In this document: one piece after another, positions 1 to 14,080 of the stretch | How positions within the stretch are numbered: the stretch's first letter is position 1 | How the letters are laid out: every line of letters starts with the position of its first letter | From: Palaemon carinicauda | Lineage: Eukaryota; Arthropoda; Malacostraca; Decapoda; Palaemonidae | Length of the DNA stretch: 64,000 nucleotides | Direction: 5' to 3' | Assembly (NCBI RefSeq): GCF_036898095.1 | Contig: NC_090726.1 | Coordinates: forward strand, 32,332,018 to 32,396,017 | The notes under the pieces: model-generated | What the model was told of the DNA's origin: nothing | What the model saw: only the letters and a program-made list of their open reading frames with translations | Databases searched by the model: none | Program-made: the position numbers and the translations under genes

Positions 1-35
1 TAACCCAAAAATCAGTCTCTAAAGAGTAAATAATA

Positions 36-190
36 GACTTGGGAAATTAATGGTATTCACATTTCAGTCAATTGATCCATAAGTTATGCCTCGGTTCCCA
101 TATGTCACACAGAGAAAAATGCCAATATACCAAGCACTCGTCCATTTCTTATAAAAAAAAATATTCAAGTTTAGCTAGAAATAAAATTAT
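36..190 (+). repeat. Dispersed repeat family A, copy 1 (terminal part)
   Basis: This segment resembles 12695-12835 in order and wording: the phrases 'agcactcgtccatttcttat' and 'agctagaaat' occur in both. It also shares 'acttgg...aatggt(a/g)ttcacattt' with about 13765-13790. The window therefore opens in the tail of a repeat that recurs twice near 12.3-13.8 kb. No coding motif or terminal inverted repeat was seen, so the class (Helitron, old LTR or other) is unknown. Confidence 0.6.
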
Positions 191-299
191 CTTATATTGA
201 TCGATAAAAGAAGCCACGCCAAAATAATCACTCACGCGGCTACAGTGCATGGCACTAAAGTACCTCTTGCCGAAACAGAGAGGCATAGGGCATTTCTGA

Positions 300-480
300 T
301 TATTATTATTGCTGCAAATCACTCATTTTTCCATCTCCCCATTGGGATCCCCCATAATTATCACTATATAAAGGGGTCAAAAAACTTATAAACAGGTAGT
401 TTGCCTAAATAATCATGGTCAGCAATGTATAAAACATAAGATCGCGAGTAGGAAAAATATATGGTTCATGTATTTGGCAA
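300..480 (+). repeat. Dispersed repeat family B, copy 1
   Basis: The end of this block ('atatggttcatgta' near 460) matches 11885-11900 directly, together with the preceding 'atggtcag.aatgta'. The middle (about 335-385, 'gggatcccccataattat') instead matches 11727-11782 as its reverse complement. A common ancestor with a palindromic centre, or a local inversion in one copy, would explain this. Confidence 0.5.
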
Positions 481-752
481 GAAATTAAAGTATTACATAT
501 TTACTGATGTTAGATTACGAGCAAAGTAAACTAAGGAAAAATAAGGAACAAAAAGTGATTAATTAGGATTAGTTCAGTTGACCAACATATGCGTAAATAC
601 CTTTAATTAAGTGTGGGTGGAAACTGATATGGCTATGAAGGACTTCCAAGTAAATGGAATGAAAAATTCTGGAGCCTTTGTATATCAGCGGCCAGTTCCT
701 TAAGCGTTGATTAACATTGGACATCAATTAACCCAAACTTTCCCCCCTAACC

Positions 753-905
753 TAACCTACAAACCGTGTCCTTACCTACTTACCTAACGGAGGGGCGAAC
801 GCCAACCTACAAGCCGTGTCCTTACCTACTTACCTACCGGAAGGACTAACGCCAACCTACAAGCCGTGTCCTTACCTACTTACCTAACGTAGGGGCTAAC
901 GCCCC
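753..905 (+). repeat. Tandem array of a 50-bp unit, about three copies
   Basis: The phrase 'ccgtgtccttacctacttac' starts at about 763, 813 and 863, giving an exact 50-bp spacing. Units differ at a few bases and a degraded fourth unit follows into GC-rich sequence near 905-920. It is preceded by 'cctaacctaacctac', which also occurs in similar form at about 11972-11986. It has no coding potential. Confidence 0.85.
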
Positions 906-2690
906 CCTGCGAGCCCCCTTACACTGACATATTCTAAATTGGACATAATAATACATCAGGTGGCCGCTATCATACATAAACCCCAAGGCTCCTATTTTCT
1001 ATGCAAGCAGAAGGCCTGGTCTACCGATCTACTAAGACTCAGATTATAATATAACCCAATATGCATAGTGTGTAGGTAGATGGGTCAATTTTTTTCCAAA
1101 ATACTTGGCCACTCGGATAACGGGCGTAACGCAACATGTACCGTTTGCCCTAAGAGGAGCAGTGAAATCCTTTTCAATTGTCAGTGAAGATACCCACGGC
1201 GAAACAAAGACCTGTAAATGTCTAATTAGTTAGATTGTTGATAAACATACTCGTTAGATACACTTACAGTAGTGTGGGTTATTGCGGTCACGGATAGGAA
1301 GGATTCTCCCTTTTATGCGACCAGCAGCCCCTGTGACCCAACGATTTACGCAAGTATCCTAAATAATAGCAAAGGCCAGATCTCTAAAAAGATATATAAA
1401 TCGGCCTAAATAGGCAAGAACTATTTTTGCCAGACTAGCCTGGCCTATATCTGACTGCAACTATGGATTATCGACATTGAACAACTCCCCTCCAATCTAT
1501 ACACAATATACATACAGCAAACTTATTTTATAAGAGATCATATTTCTACATATTAAATAAATAAAAAATAATATTAAAAGATAACTCACATCGAAACTGT
1601 TATAACTAGCTGAGAATTTCCGTCTGCTTGCCTGACAGGGGCGAATTTGTGACGAAAGAAACTAATAAATAAATACAGCCGACGAAGAGATGTAAATAGA
1701 ATGTTTTAGTGACTCTCAGTTTGGATCAACTTCTACTTTTGGAAATTAAAACCTGAAATTCTACGAGTAAAAGATTATTAATTATTATATTTACATAAAT
1801 TTTAAAATTATATAAGATTCTATCTGTATATACTATTTCAATTTTGGAATTTTTTCTTAAGAGGTATTACAAATAAGTATAAGTGTTGCCTTTTAATAGG
1901 TGCTATCTGGCTAGAACTGTCATAGAAGAGCCAAAGAGAGCGGCCCACTCAGCGTCTACCATTGTCAAACATTGACAACAAATCCTCGTTACAGTTTCAC
2001 CCTTTATGCAGAAGCTTTATTTTAATAATATTGATAAAATCTTATCATTTAAATCCTATCTTCTTTTTATACAATATTGAATAATTGTATTTTCATGGTG
2101 TAAATTTTCTCTTTTACAATTTCTTCGTCTTCTAAATGTTCCAGAAAAGTCGTATGAAATACAGCTAAAGTTTGAAAGTTTATAGAGTATTTTCTCTATT
2201 AAAGCACGATTTACGTATATAGATTAGCATTTTTATTATTTGTAAGTTGCCTCTTAGAAGACAATCATTTAAAATTCATAAACCTAAGTTTTAAAAACGA
2301 ATAAATTTACGTACGAAAATGTTGCAGCTGCCTTTATCCTCTGCAATATTTGTTCACAAGATTAATAAAAAGAAAAATCGGTTATCTCGAAAAAATGTAA
2401 CATCCTAATATATTTTAATGGGTTTCCAAATTAGAAGTTATGAATGCTGTGCGTTAAACGGTGTAATACAACTTTTACAGTGTTCTTTTGGAGATAATTT
2501 AATCTTATTACTCGCCAGAAGTCCACAGATTGACTATACAAAAATAAACTTTCTCGTCCTTGATCAGGGAAAAGATTGCAATACTCGTAAACAGTATGCT
2601 TTAGGCAGTTTTTACAGACTGGATGAAATTATTTACATTAAGGTCAATTGTTTTGATACTATGATGTTACCGCGACTTTCATAAAACGTT
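906..2690. other. AT-rich stretch without recognisable gene
   Basis: I saw no coding motif, RNA gene or repeat structure I could support. The reading frame at 2418-2684 has no recognisable domain, ends at the edge of a retroelement fragment, and is probably chance. Confidence 0.5.
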
Positions 2691-2935
2691 CGTTTCCTAT
2701 CATCATTTCCTCCTACGCCTATTGATACAAAGGGCCTCGATTAGATTTCGCCAGTCGTCTCTATCTTGAGTTTTTAATTGAATGCTCTTCCTTTCATCAT
2801 CTCCTACTTCGCGCTTCATAGTTCTCAGCCATGTAAACCTTGGTCTTCCAACTCTTTTAGTGCCTTGTGGAGCCCAACTGAATGTTTGATGAACTAATCT
2901 CTCTTGGGGATAAAGGCTAACGTTATCAATTTCCT
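2691..2935 (-). mobile_element. 3' end of an RTE-like non-LTR retrotransposon, antisense
   Basis: Read on the minus strand this matches the 3' end of the element at 4895-6531. Both contain 'ccaagagagattagttca(c/t)c', a following Trp-Ala/Pro-rich stretch, then the tail 'cgaaatctaa(c/t)' and 'aggtgtaggagg(a)'. Only the last ~240 bp of the family is present, as expected for 5' truncation during target-primed reverse transcription. It is inverted relative to the longer copy 2 kb downstream. Confidence 0.8.
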
Positions 2936-3870
2936 CTTTTAACTTTTGATTTATTTATTCATATTATCATTTGTCTGTGTGTTTATTTATTTGTCTTTTT
3001 ATTTATTGGTTTATTTTCCGAGGAAATACCAGTTTTCTAACTGATTTTCAATACTATGTTAAAGTTTTCCGTTACTTTTATTGCTAAGGGTCAGTCATCT
3101 CGTTGTTAGACAACGGTTTAATCATTATATAAGTCCCAAAAGAACTCCAAGAAAGTTTTTAAGCATGGGAAAGAATTGAAGATAAACAGTAGAAAGACAG
3201 AGCTAATGATTAGAGGTAGAGAAGGGCATGCATAAGTTAACAGTTAAGTGGAAGATGGCACAGTGCTAAAATAAAACAATGACCTTAACTTCTCGTGATC
3301 AATAACAAAGAGGAAGATAGTACTTAAAAACAGTGATGGCAGCGAGCGATAGAATCCTGAAGAAAAATAGAGAGAAGTAACTGGATTTGGTCTAGACAAG
3401 AAAATAACATAAGAACCAAGCAGATCTACAAGGCAGTTATATAGGCCCGTTCTATCATGCAGGACACGACTCACGACCTCTGCTTGGCATTTTGGAAATT
3501 TAGATTATTGCATTTTTTAGTTTGATTGTTGAGTTGAAACAGATAGATCAGTCCAAAGAATGTTAAAGATTTGATATGCAGAAACGAAGCTTCAATAGAT
3601 TGAAAACTTTTATGGGACTTTTCCATAAGCAAATAGATGTGATCACTGGCTCCCATGTGTTTAATTCCGTACACCAAACGCTTAGATTAAAGGTCAATGC
3701 ACAGGGGTAGGAGCACCTTCATACTCTAGTTGTAAACGCGTTTTTCTTACTTGCTTTTAACTCTATTTCATTTCCCATTCTTTCGTGTATGCTATGTATC
3801 TTATTTTACAAATATACTTATCCTACATACACACTAATACACGCACACTGACAAACACACACACACACAC

Positions 3871-3903
<33 letters not shown>

Positions 3904-4894
3904 TGCGTGTATCTTCTATAGTGCCAAAGCCCGTGCTGGGAAATCTAAAACGAGCAAAGCTTGCGTCTTCTAAATATGACATGATGCAAATAAAAGTAAT
4001 TTTATATATTTTCAAATCCGTGATGTGGACAATGTATCGGAATAGATGAAAAATAACAAAGAATGTCTTTCAAGTTACTCGTAATTCAAAAGATGACGTT
4101 TGGCTGTGAGAAAACTCAGATTGTGATATCAGACTTTTATCATAGAAATACAAAGAAATATATTTAAAAATTGTGGATTTTTTATGTCTATCAGATAGTT
4201 TTCCCATGACTCACCTACTTAATTACCGGGTTCTCGAGATTAATCGAATCTTATCAATGGCATTTTCATCCGAATTAAATTAAGAGTTGGATAAATTACT
4301 TCGAAGGTTACAGCACTGACAGACGTATAATATTCATTTCCAATTCCTATCTTTGAAAACAGTTTTGACAAATCAATCACTTCGAATTTCTATCAAGTTT
4401 CAGCGTCCGATAATCGAATCCTCAGGTGACACGAAAAAGATTAATTTATGTCTTCAACCTAAGCATTTCTTTATTTGTGGTGATAAAAAAAAAAAACATT
4501 AAATTCAGAACATGTAGGCCTATATATCTACAACTCTGGCATATTTACCCAGTTATTCAAAACTTATATAGAGCAATGGTATCAGTAACACCCGGAGCAC
4601 AGAGTCATGTCCTTCTGTTATCCTTTTTTAATATGTTCAACTTATTAAGACGAATTCTTTTGAGAGGAAGGTGTGGCTTGGAATATCATTTTACGCGTGC
4701 TTTCTGTTTATTCTGCATCATGCTCCTCGGAATCTTGTTTACTCTGCCCTTAACCCAACGAGTTATTAATTAGAGGGGTTTTCACTCATAATCCCAACAG
4801 ATACCTGATGTTCTGATTACCGGAGTAGTGAATACAATATAATATTTGATTTTGCTTTGGAAAGTGTAGTCCATACATACCAACATACATATAG
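2936..4894. other. Non-coding interval with a short (CA)n(AT)n microsatellite
   Basis: AT-rich sequence without a supportable gene. A (CA)n run at about 3855-3870 passes into (AT)n at 3873-3900. Open frames here, for example 4426-4773, show low-complexity composition and no family signature, so I do not call them. Confidence 0.5.
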
Positions 4895-6795
<1,901 letters not shown>

Positions 6796-7195
6796 AAACT
6801 ATAAAAACTTTAACAAAACAAGAAGAGGGGAAATTAGATAGAATAATGTGATCGAATGTACCCTCAAGCAAGAGAACTCTAACCCAAGACAGTAGAAGAC
6901 CATGGTACAGAGGCTATGGCACTACCCAAGATTAGAGAACAATGGTTTGATTTTGGAGTGTCCTTCTCCTAGAAGAGCTGTTTACCATAGCTAAAGAGTC
7001 TCTTCAACCCTTACCAAGAGGAAAGTAGCTACTGAACAATTACAGTGCAGTAGTTAACCCCTTGGGTGAAGAAGAATTGTTTGGTAATCTCAGTGTTGTC
7101 AGGTGTATAAGGACAGAGGAGAATCTATAAAGAATAGGCCAGACTATTCGGTGTATGTGTATGCAAAGGGAAAGTGAACCGTAACCAGAGAGAAG

Positions 7196-7986
7196 GATCC
7201 AATGTAGAAATTAACAGTAGTGAGGAATATATTAACAAATTAAGATTTGCAGTTAACATAGTTCTCTTTAGTGAATCATGGGAGGAATTACAAAAGATAA
7301 TAGAAAATTTGAATAAAGCAAAAATGTTAGACTGAAAGAAATATGAGTAAAACTAAGATAATGTTTAATGGAAATGCAGAAAGAGAACAAATAAGGATTA
7401 TGAACAAACCTCTATATAGATTAATTAATATACATACTTATGACAGAGAGTAATTAAGTGTTTCCCCAGGAGATGAGACCGAAATTAGAAGAATAATAAG
7501 CATGGAATGGTAAGCTTTTGATAAACAAAATGATATTATGATATGTAAAATGCCACTTTCTTTAAAAATAAAAGTATCTAATCAGATGTCCCTAACAATT
7601 TTAGCCAGCTAAAGCTTTAGAACATAATCTAGTTACAGCTCAAAGAGCCATTTAAAGAATAATAATAGGAATAACAGTAAGAGGCATAAAAAGAGCAACA
7701 TGAACACGAGATCAAACTAAAATTGAGGATATTTGAATATCACGCAAGAAAAGGAAACGGACATGGGCAGGTCATATAATGAGAGCTGCAGATGATAGAT
7801 GAACATTAAGAATAAGAGATTGGGTCTCTAGAGATTGCAAACGAAGCAGGGAGAAAGAAGAGAAGACGATGGATTGACGAGCTAAGAACATTTGCGGGTA
7901 TAGACAGGCATAGAAAGACCATAAACCGACACGAGTGGAAGGTCATGTCTGAGGTCTTTGTTCGGCAATGGACTAGTAATGGCTGA

Positions 7987-7987
<1 letters not shown>
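7196..7987 (+). mobile_element. Second RTE-like non-LTR remnant (3' half)
   Basis: Translation with stops gives an RT active-site relic 'FAVNIVLFSESWEELQ' (7245-7295), where the usual ADD is replaced by VN. Near 7700-7985 it has the C-terminal signature 'RTWAGHIMRAADDR', then 'REKKRRRWIDELR' and 'EWKVMSEVFVRQWTSNG', typical of RTE/BovB-like polymerases in arthropods. Several in-frame stops are present. It ends 'ggctgatg' and passes directly into a long (AT)n array. It belongs to a different subfamily from 4895-6531 because the C-terminal sequences do not match. Confidence 0.8.

Positions 7988-8069
<82 letters not shown>
7988..8069. repeat. (AT)n microsatellite
   Basis: About 82 bp of uninterrupted AT dinucleotides, placed exactly at the 3' end of the second RTE-like remnant, so it probably grew from the element's tail. 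Confidence 0.95.
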
Positions 8070-8072
<3 letters not shown>

Positions 8073-8789
8073 GTGTGAGTGTGTGTTAACTAGAACCCCA
8101 GATCATGGAAGCCATGTCTGGAATGAAAATGAATAAGCCAGCGCTGAACATGACCTGTAAAACAAAAATGTTGGGTACCTTACTCCCTTTAAATTCTCTA
8201 CCGTCGCGCGCCTGCTATCTTTGGATGTCTCTTGCATTGCTAAGAGTTCTCTTGGCTTTGAGAACCCTTTCCATCTGAAGTGTGTGACGACGGAGTAAGA
8301 TAAGTTGTCTAGGGAGCCATACGCACAGATGTAGGACTACACAAGCCATTATAATAATGAACAGACGTGATTTTGGTTAATATATTTATGCTCATATCTG
8401 TAATCATATCTACCTTGCTGTGACGTGCCTGTATTATGCGGATTTGCATTGATATGCTGTACTTGTGCATATTCTCAGTCACTACTAAAACAGCGTAACT
8501 AAAACAACAGCACGCACATAATACCTACAGAGCACGCAAACATTATTGTAAAACTGTAACACAAACACGAACGCTTATGAAATAGACTGCATAATTAACC
8601 ATCTCTAAAGGCTTCGACGACTTCGTACCCTTGTTTTTTTTTCTTTTTTTACAACAGCGTACTTGGCCAATTTCTCCAGCTATAAGTCTTCCAACATAAT
8701 CCATTAAGAAGTGTGCGAGGAAAACTAACTTTTGTTTATTTAGATGTAATTAGATATATAACAATCCAAAATAGTTTCTATAAGTTTAA

Positions 8790-8793
<4 letters not shown>

Positions 8794-8866
<73 letters not shown>
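8794..8866. repeat. (TC)n microsatellite
   Basis: About 73 bp of pure TC dinucleotides. Reading frames through it encode only Ser-Leu repeats and are artefacts of the repeat. Confidence 0.95.
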
Positions 8867-8868
<2 letters not shown>

Positions 8869-9902
8869 GGAATTTTCAGTATATTTTCAAACTGTTGTTT
8901 TCTCTTTCATTGCGATTGTAGTTTTCATTATTTTCATATATTTACTTCTCGAAGCATCTAACACCTCCTAGATAGACTTACTAATATGGATTACAGAAGG
9001 TACGAATATACTGTACTAGCTCTTCACTCATTAACTTACAGTATTAAATTTATCTGTCCTATCTCTCAGATATTTAATGACTAGGCCTAACTGATGGAAA
9101 ACTCCGCAGTTGTACTATGCAGCAGAAGTTGAGAGGGGTTGGACAGCAAAATTGAAGAAAGCGAGTGTAAATGGAGGTAAAGTAAAAAGATTAAAAAGTC
9201 TAAGTATCTCTGGGGGCCGAAGGGACTTCGCAAAGATCTCTAAAAGTAAACTAGTTTTGTATTTATTTTTATGGCTTTTATATAGTCTTTAATAATACCT
9301 TACACATATAATAAGGTCAATAAGGTACTATTGGGGAAAAGTGATTGCTCATGTCCTCTAAATCATTATGCAATCATCATGCCAGACAGATTTTCGTGGT
9401 CCTGAGGGACCTTTTTGTTTGGCAAATTGGGATAATGATATAGTGAGGGAAGTATTTCTGAAGATGTGAAATTACATCATTTTCGGAATCAATGCATCTA
9501 GATTAGCATGGCTTATGGTATGGTTCGGGATATAAAAATGCCTTTAACTATAGATTTAACATTGTGCTAAAAGTTAAAACCAATGAATGAGAATAGAAGA
9601 TAGGCTATGAAGTATTGTGAGTTGTTAAGTGTCTCCAAACTGGTAATTACCGCATATCTGATCACAAGACAGAAACTGAAATATCAGGCAGCGCCACACT
9701 TTTGCAAGTTCAACAAGGGCTGTTGATGCAACACAAAACTTACTGTATGATATAATAGTTATTTGCGTGATGTATATGGTAAAGCATATAGCGCCAACTT
9801 AGAGAAAATGTTTGCCATCATAAAGATGTTTAATTCTACTAACTTACAACTGAGGAAAATATGAACAAAATAAGATCAAATCAAGTAAATCACACACACA
9901 CA

Positions 9903-9906
<4 letters not shown>

Positions 9907-9985
<79 letters not shown>
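9907..9985. repeat. (AT)n microsatellite, preceded by (CA)n
   Basis: About 78 bp of AT dinucleotides, with a short (CA)n at 9891-9902 just before. Confidence 0.95.
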
Positions 9986-9988
<3 letters not shown>

Positions 9989-11699
9989 TCGATAAAAATT
10001 TACACCAGCAAACCATGGAATCATAGCGTAAAATTAGTTTACTACACGCGCATATGCCATTAAAGACTAGGCTACTTCAAGACACTGCAATTAGCAAATA
10101 TATTATTCTTTGCTACTAATTTATCATTAAAATATAATGATGCGTTGATTAATTCTTCCAATCATTACAGACTTCATCTAATTCCAACATCTTGGTAGAA
10201 CCGGAGTTATAGTCTAGCTCAGTGTGGAAGGAGACAGTTAGCAATTGGATTACGTAACACAAGGTCACATATGCGCTAAACATTAGTTTAGGAACTAAGA
10301 CTGGACGTTAAATATATTATATTTAATCGTAATTCGCATATGTTATTGCGTGAGATTACGCGAAGCATTTGGATGATTCTAGCACCTTTCCCTTGAATAT
10401 GAAACGTTTCCATGATTAGGGTTATACAATCTTCTTCGGGGTTTCATCCTTTGATATTTTTGTAAATAGAGAAAATGTTAGTTTTTTATACTTGGGATGC
10501 TCATTCAACACGTTTCTCTCAACTGCACAGTAAAACAGTTCACTTTATTTATATGGTAATATAATTTGCCTGGCAACTGCACTTATTTACCTGTGTGGAG
10601 GGTTGTATTGGGGGTTAAGGTGGATTCCCAGACAAGTTTGGGGAATGGCAGAAAACAGCTGAGTTTAAAGTGCCATCTCCCCCTTTTCCTAAGTAATAAA
10701 ATGCGTGGATATTCCGGATCTCAATGTAGAAATCAAACTTGGACATGTGGCATGCGTTTGTTACTGAAAGAAAATAGTCAATTGAACGTCATCATTTAGT
10801 AAGATATATTTTTCAATGATTCACACAACATAATTTCCGAAATAAAGTTAGTCGGTTAAACCTATTACAAACAGACTACGACAGACGATTGAATTTTAGT
10901 GTTAATATACAAAATATGAATAAGTATGAAATATTAAAACTTATTTCAGTATGTGATGATTTTTAAATACATTACTGATAAAAGAAACACATGACAAAAT
11001 CACGAGTAAAATGCCCTTATTACAAATGTCGCCTACATTCTCGCACGTCAAGACGGGCAAAGGTCTCTAAGAATTGACAAGTTCGTTCATTTCCATGATC
11101 ACAGTGACTGTTTGCCTGTCTACGGTGGTGTCGTTTAGAACTACTCCTCAATATTGGCCATTAAAGCTGAATTGAATATTTTATCATTAAGATGTAAGTA
11201 CGTATGCATTCAAGACAAATACCTGTATATTTAGAATGGTGTGGGAAGGCTCGTCATGCTGCATTCACCCCAAAATATGATAACATTTGCTTTCGGCTCT
11301 AATCACTCAGGCCTACATTTTTATTTTGTCGTCAAGCCGTATTGACGGTACTCTGTTCATTATACTGTTATTGTGTTATTTAGTTAATAAATCAGATACT
11401 TGTATAGTCTGTATAGCGTAGCCGGTTGTGATTTTGAGTGCATTCGGATCTAGTCAAGGTTACAATGGTGAAATGCCAGAGCCCGAGTTAACTCAATCCT
11501 TTACGTATATAGTGTTTAATATTTTCATTTTGGTAATTTATCAGGTTTAGTTACGAATGGGAAAAACTTTTTCCCATTGGAAAACTTTCAGAAAAGCGCC
11601 CGTTTTCGTTAAAAGAACGGTAAATATGATACTTTAATGTCTAGCCAAATACATGAACCATATCCTACTCGCTATCTTGTGTTTTATGCATTTTTTACC

Positions 11700-11905
11700 C
11701 TGGTTTTTGGGGCAAACCATCGGTTCAGGAGTTTTTGGACCCCCTTATACAAAGACAATTATGGGGGACCCCAGTGGGAAATCAGTTTTTTTTTGGGATG
11801 GGGGAATGTTATAAACGAGAGATTTACAGCAATAATAATGGTCAGAAATGTAAAATAAGCCGAAGATAAGCAGTTGGAAAAACATATGGTTCATGTAAAT
11901 GGCTG
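11700..11905 (+). repeat. Dispersed repeat family B, copy 2
   Basis: Partner of 300-480. The right part (11838-11905) is directly similar to 411-480, and the left part (11727-11782) is similar to the reverse complement of about 335-385. It contains the G-rich pieces 'atgggggaccccagtggg' and 'gggatgggggaatg'. Confidence 0.5.
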
Positions 11906-11995
11906 AGAACAGTCCAAAACGTAATTATTTAACTTATGAGATTTGTAAAGTGGTACAGAACCTAACAAACCCACCTAACCTAACCTAGTAGTTCC

Positions 11996-12140
11996 CAGGT
12001 CACAATCCCTAGCTGGGGTGTGCAAGCCCCCATACCCCTCTTCCCCCCTTGCCAGGTCATAACCTGTAGACGGGGGAAAGCCCCCGCACTCCCCTTCCGA
12101 GGTCACAACCGCTAGCCAGACACCCCCCTTCTCAGGTCAC
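11996..12140 (+). repeat. Imperfect tandem repeat built on AGGTCACAA
   Basis: 'aggtca(c/t)aa' recurs at about 11997, 12053, 12100 and 12136, each followed by a GC-rich stretch ending in 'cccc'. Spacing is irregular (about 36-56 bp), so it is a decayed array. It is preceded by 'cctaacctaacctag', resembling the sequence ahead of the 50-bp array at 753. Confidence 0.6.
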
Positions 12141-12309
12141 AAACTAGAAGTAAATCACAAATAAATCCTTACCCTATGATTGACACAGTCGCCTTTTATT
12201 TATTTATTTATTGTTTTTTCCTTGGCAATTTTTACAAAAGCTTTGCAGTTGAAAATGTGCTGGCCTTCCCTGAAAATTAACTTGGAATCGGACCTTTGAG
12301 GCATTATTT

Positions 12310-12840
12310 CGCTGTTATTTTATAATTTCACTTGAGTAACAATAGCTTTAGACTGAACGGAGAGCATATCCATCATTAACAATTGCCAACATAAATGAAA
12401 TTACACAATTTCTAGAGATTGATGTGCTTCCCTTAAATTCCCTCTTGGAGATGTTTTTACGAGATGGTGGTTAATTTGAAAGTGAAGACAAAGGTGGGAA
12501 AAAAATGGCTGTTGTAGAGCAACATTTGGGAACTTAGGAAGAAGTACTTGTAAGCTATTAATTGGTTTATAAAACCACCTGACAAATACGTCGTTGTAAA
12601 TGCACAGAAAGCTCCCCAAAACATGGGAAAACACGCATGCTCAATAAGGCCCCTTCAGTCTCTCACAGATTTAAACAATGGACTTAGAGTGTAAAACATA
12701 CTTCACATTTTAATCGACTGATACGTAAGTTGATATGCCTCAGCCCCTATTAAACATATAGAGAAAAATACTAAACTAGCCAGCACTCGTCCATTTCTTA
12801 TAGCAAATTCCAGTTAAGCTAGAAATTAGAATATATAATT
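12310..12840 (+). repeat. Dispersed repeat family A, copy 2
   Basis: Collinear with 13440-13800: both have 'gagtaacaatagct', a diverged 'gaacg.agag' then 'attaac', 'gaaattacac/gaattacat', 'tttgggaactt', 'agct.ttaattg' and end in 'ttcacattt'. The last 140 bp also match the window start. Divergence is high (many substitutions and indels), so these are old copies. Confidence 0.6.
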
Positions 12841-13439
12841 ACCAAAATGACACTTATTTTCACCACAAATAAATACCTACTGAAATATTTATATATTTAT
12901 ATCTGCTGATAATGGGGACCCTCCAGTTTTACCTTTTATCCTAGAGTAGAGATTATGTAAGATAGGCCATACTAGACTACGTCGTGTTAATATAGTAAAC
13001 TATGGGCTACAAACCCTGCCTTACTCGATGTCGTCCGTACTGTATAAGGTATTTACTGGTAGGCCTACATATTAAGATAGAATTATAGTTCCAGTCGGGA
13101 CAATATTTTCTAATAAAAAAAAAGTTTTCATATAGTAAATGATGTGCTTTCAACAAATTTGACCTTTTTTTTTACGTATCGGCACGATGTTGTTCTTTCC
13201 AATTGACTATCTTCCTCGCATAATGTTGTTGCACCCAGAAATGCTTTAACTCTTTTAATTCCCTTTTATAATGAAACACAATAGTATGATTGCGCTTATT
13301 GGGGCACGATGCCCCTCCCAGCAAGTAATGAAATATTTAGTAATGCAAACACTTATCTCATTGCTCCTCTTTTGACAAGTGGTATGTGTATGTGCTGCGC
13401 ACATCAATTGTGTGTGTCTTTATTTTGGTGATTTTTTTG

Positions 13440-13800
13440 TCTCATAGAGTAACAATAGCTATATACGGAACGAAGAGGGCTTTAAACATTATTAACCACT
13501 GAAATAGATGGAATTACATAAAATTTAGAAATTGTTTGACCTTCCTCTAGGGGACCTCATCTTGTGACAGTGGTCATGCTTGAACTAATGCAGAGGAAAA
13601 CAAATTTGGGAACTTGTCCATTGATATTTGGAAGCTTTTAATTGTTTCAAAGAGCCAGCTAATGATTATGTCTTACAAAAAACAGAAGAGCTGGTAAAAG
13701 CGAATACTGACAGCGCATGTGCATTAACCCACAATCAGGTTGCCAAAAGTGAACAATGAACTTGGACAATGAAATGGTGTTCACATTTTTGTGCATTTAT
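13440..13800 (+). repeat. Dispersed repeat family A, copy 3
   Basis: Shares the ordered blocks described for 12310-12840, but lacks the last block found there and at 36-190. No coding content was recognised. Confidence 0.55.
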
Positions 13801-14080
13801 ATATTAATCATTGGTATATGATAACCCTAGATACTAAGATGGTCAATGACTCAGAAATGCTGTACCAAACATAAGATAGTTTGGGTTGCACAATGGTGAA
13901 GCTTCCTTGGCGAGTATGGTAATGGATCCCAAGTTTGGTTCGGGGAAATGTTAGCTTTCTATGTTTACTAGAAATTTGGCCCTAAGTAAATAGCAACCAA
14001 GTCTTTACTAATAAGCATCAAAACCATTAAGACTTGTCGGGAGGGGGTCATCTCTCTAACCCCCAATTACAGTAGCTGTA

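Larger units (their letters stand above)
8070..11690. other. Intergenic interval with two microsatellites, no gene seen
   Basis: Holds (TC)n at about 8794-8866 and (CA)n-(AT)n at about 9892-9985. The remaining sequence is AT-rich with no domain signature. Short open frames at 9110-9292 and 10566-10799 show no recognisable family and are left uncalled. Confidence 0.5.

Noticed and set aside
746..760. Telomere-like CCTAA repeats near 746 and 11972.
   Set aside because: Only two or three units, embedded in dispersed repeats; not a telomere or clear interstitial telomeric array.
4426..4773. A 115-residue open frame with hydrophobic stretches.
   Set aside because: No family resemblance, poly-A/T-rich codons, and no neighbouring splice or promoter evidence.
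7806..8072. Minus-strand frame with a long Tyr-Ile run.
   Set aside because: Product of the (AT)n array plus antisense of the RTE-like remnant.
8794..8971. Overlapping plus-strand frames of Ser-Leu repeats.
   Set aside because: They are translations of the (TC)n microsatellite with no other support.
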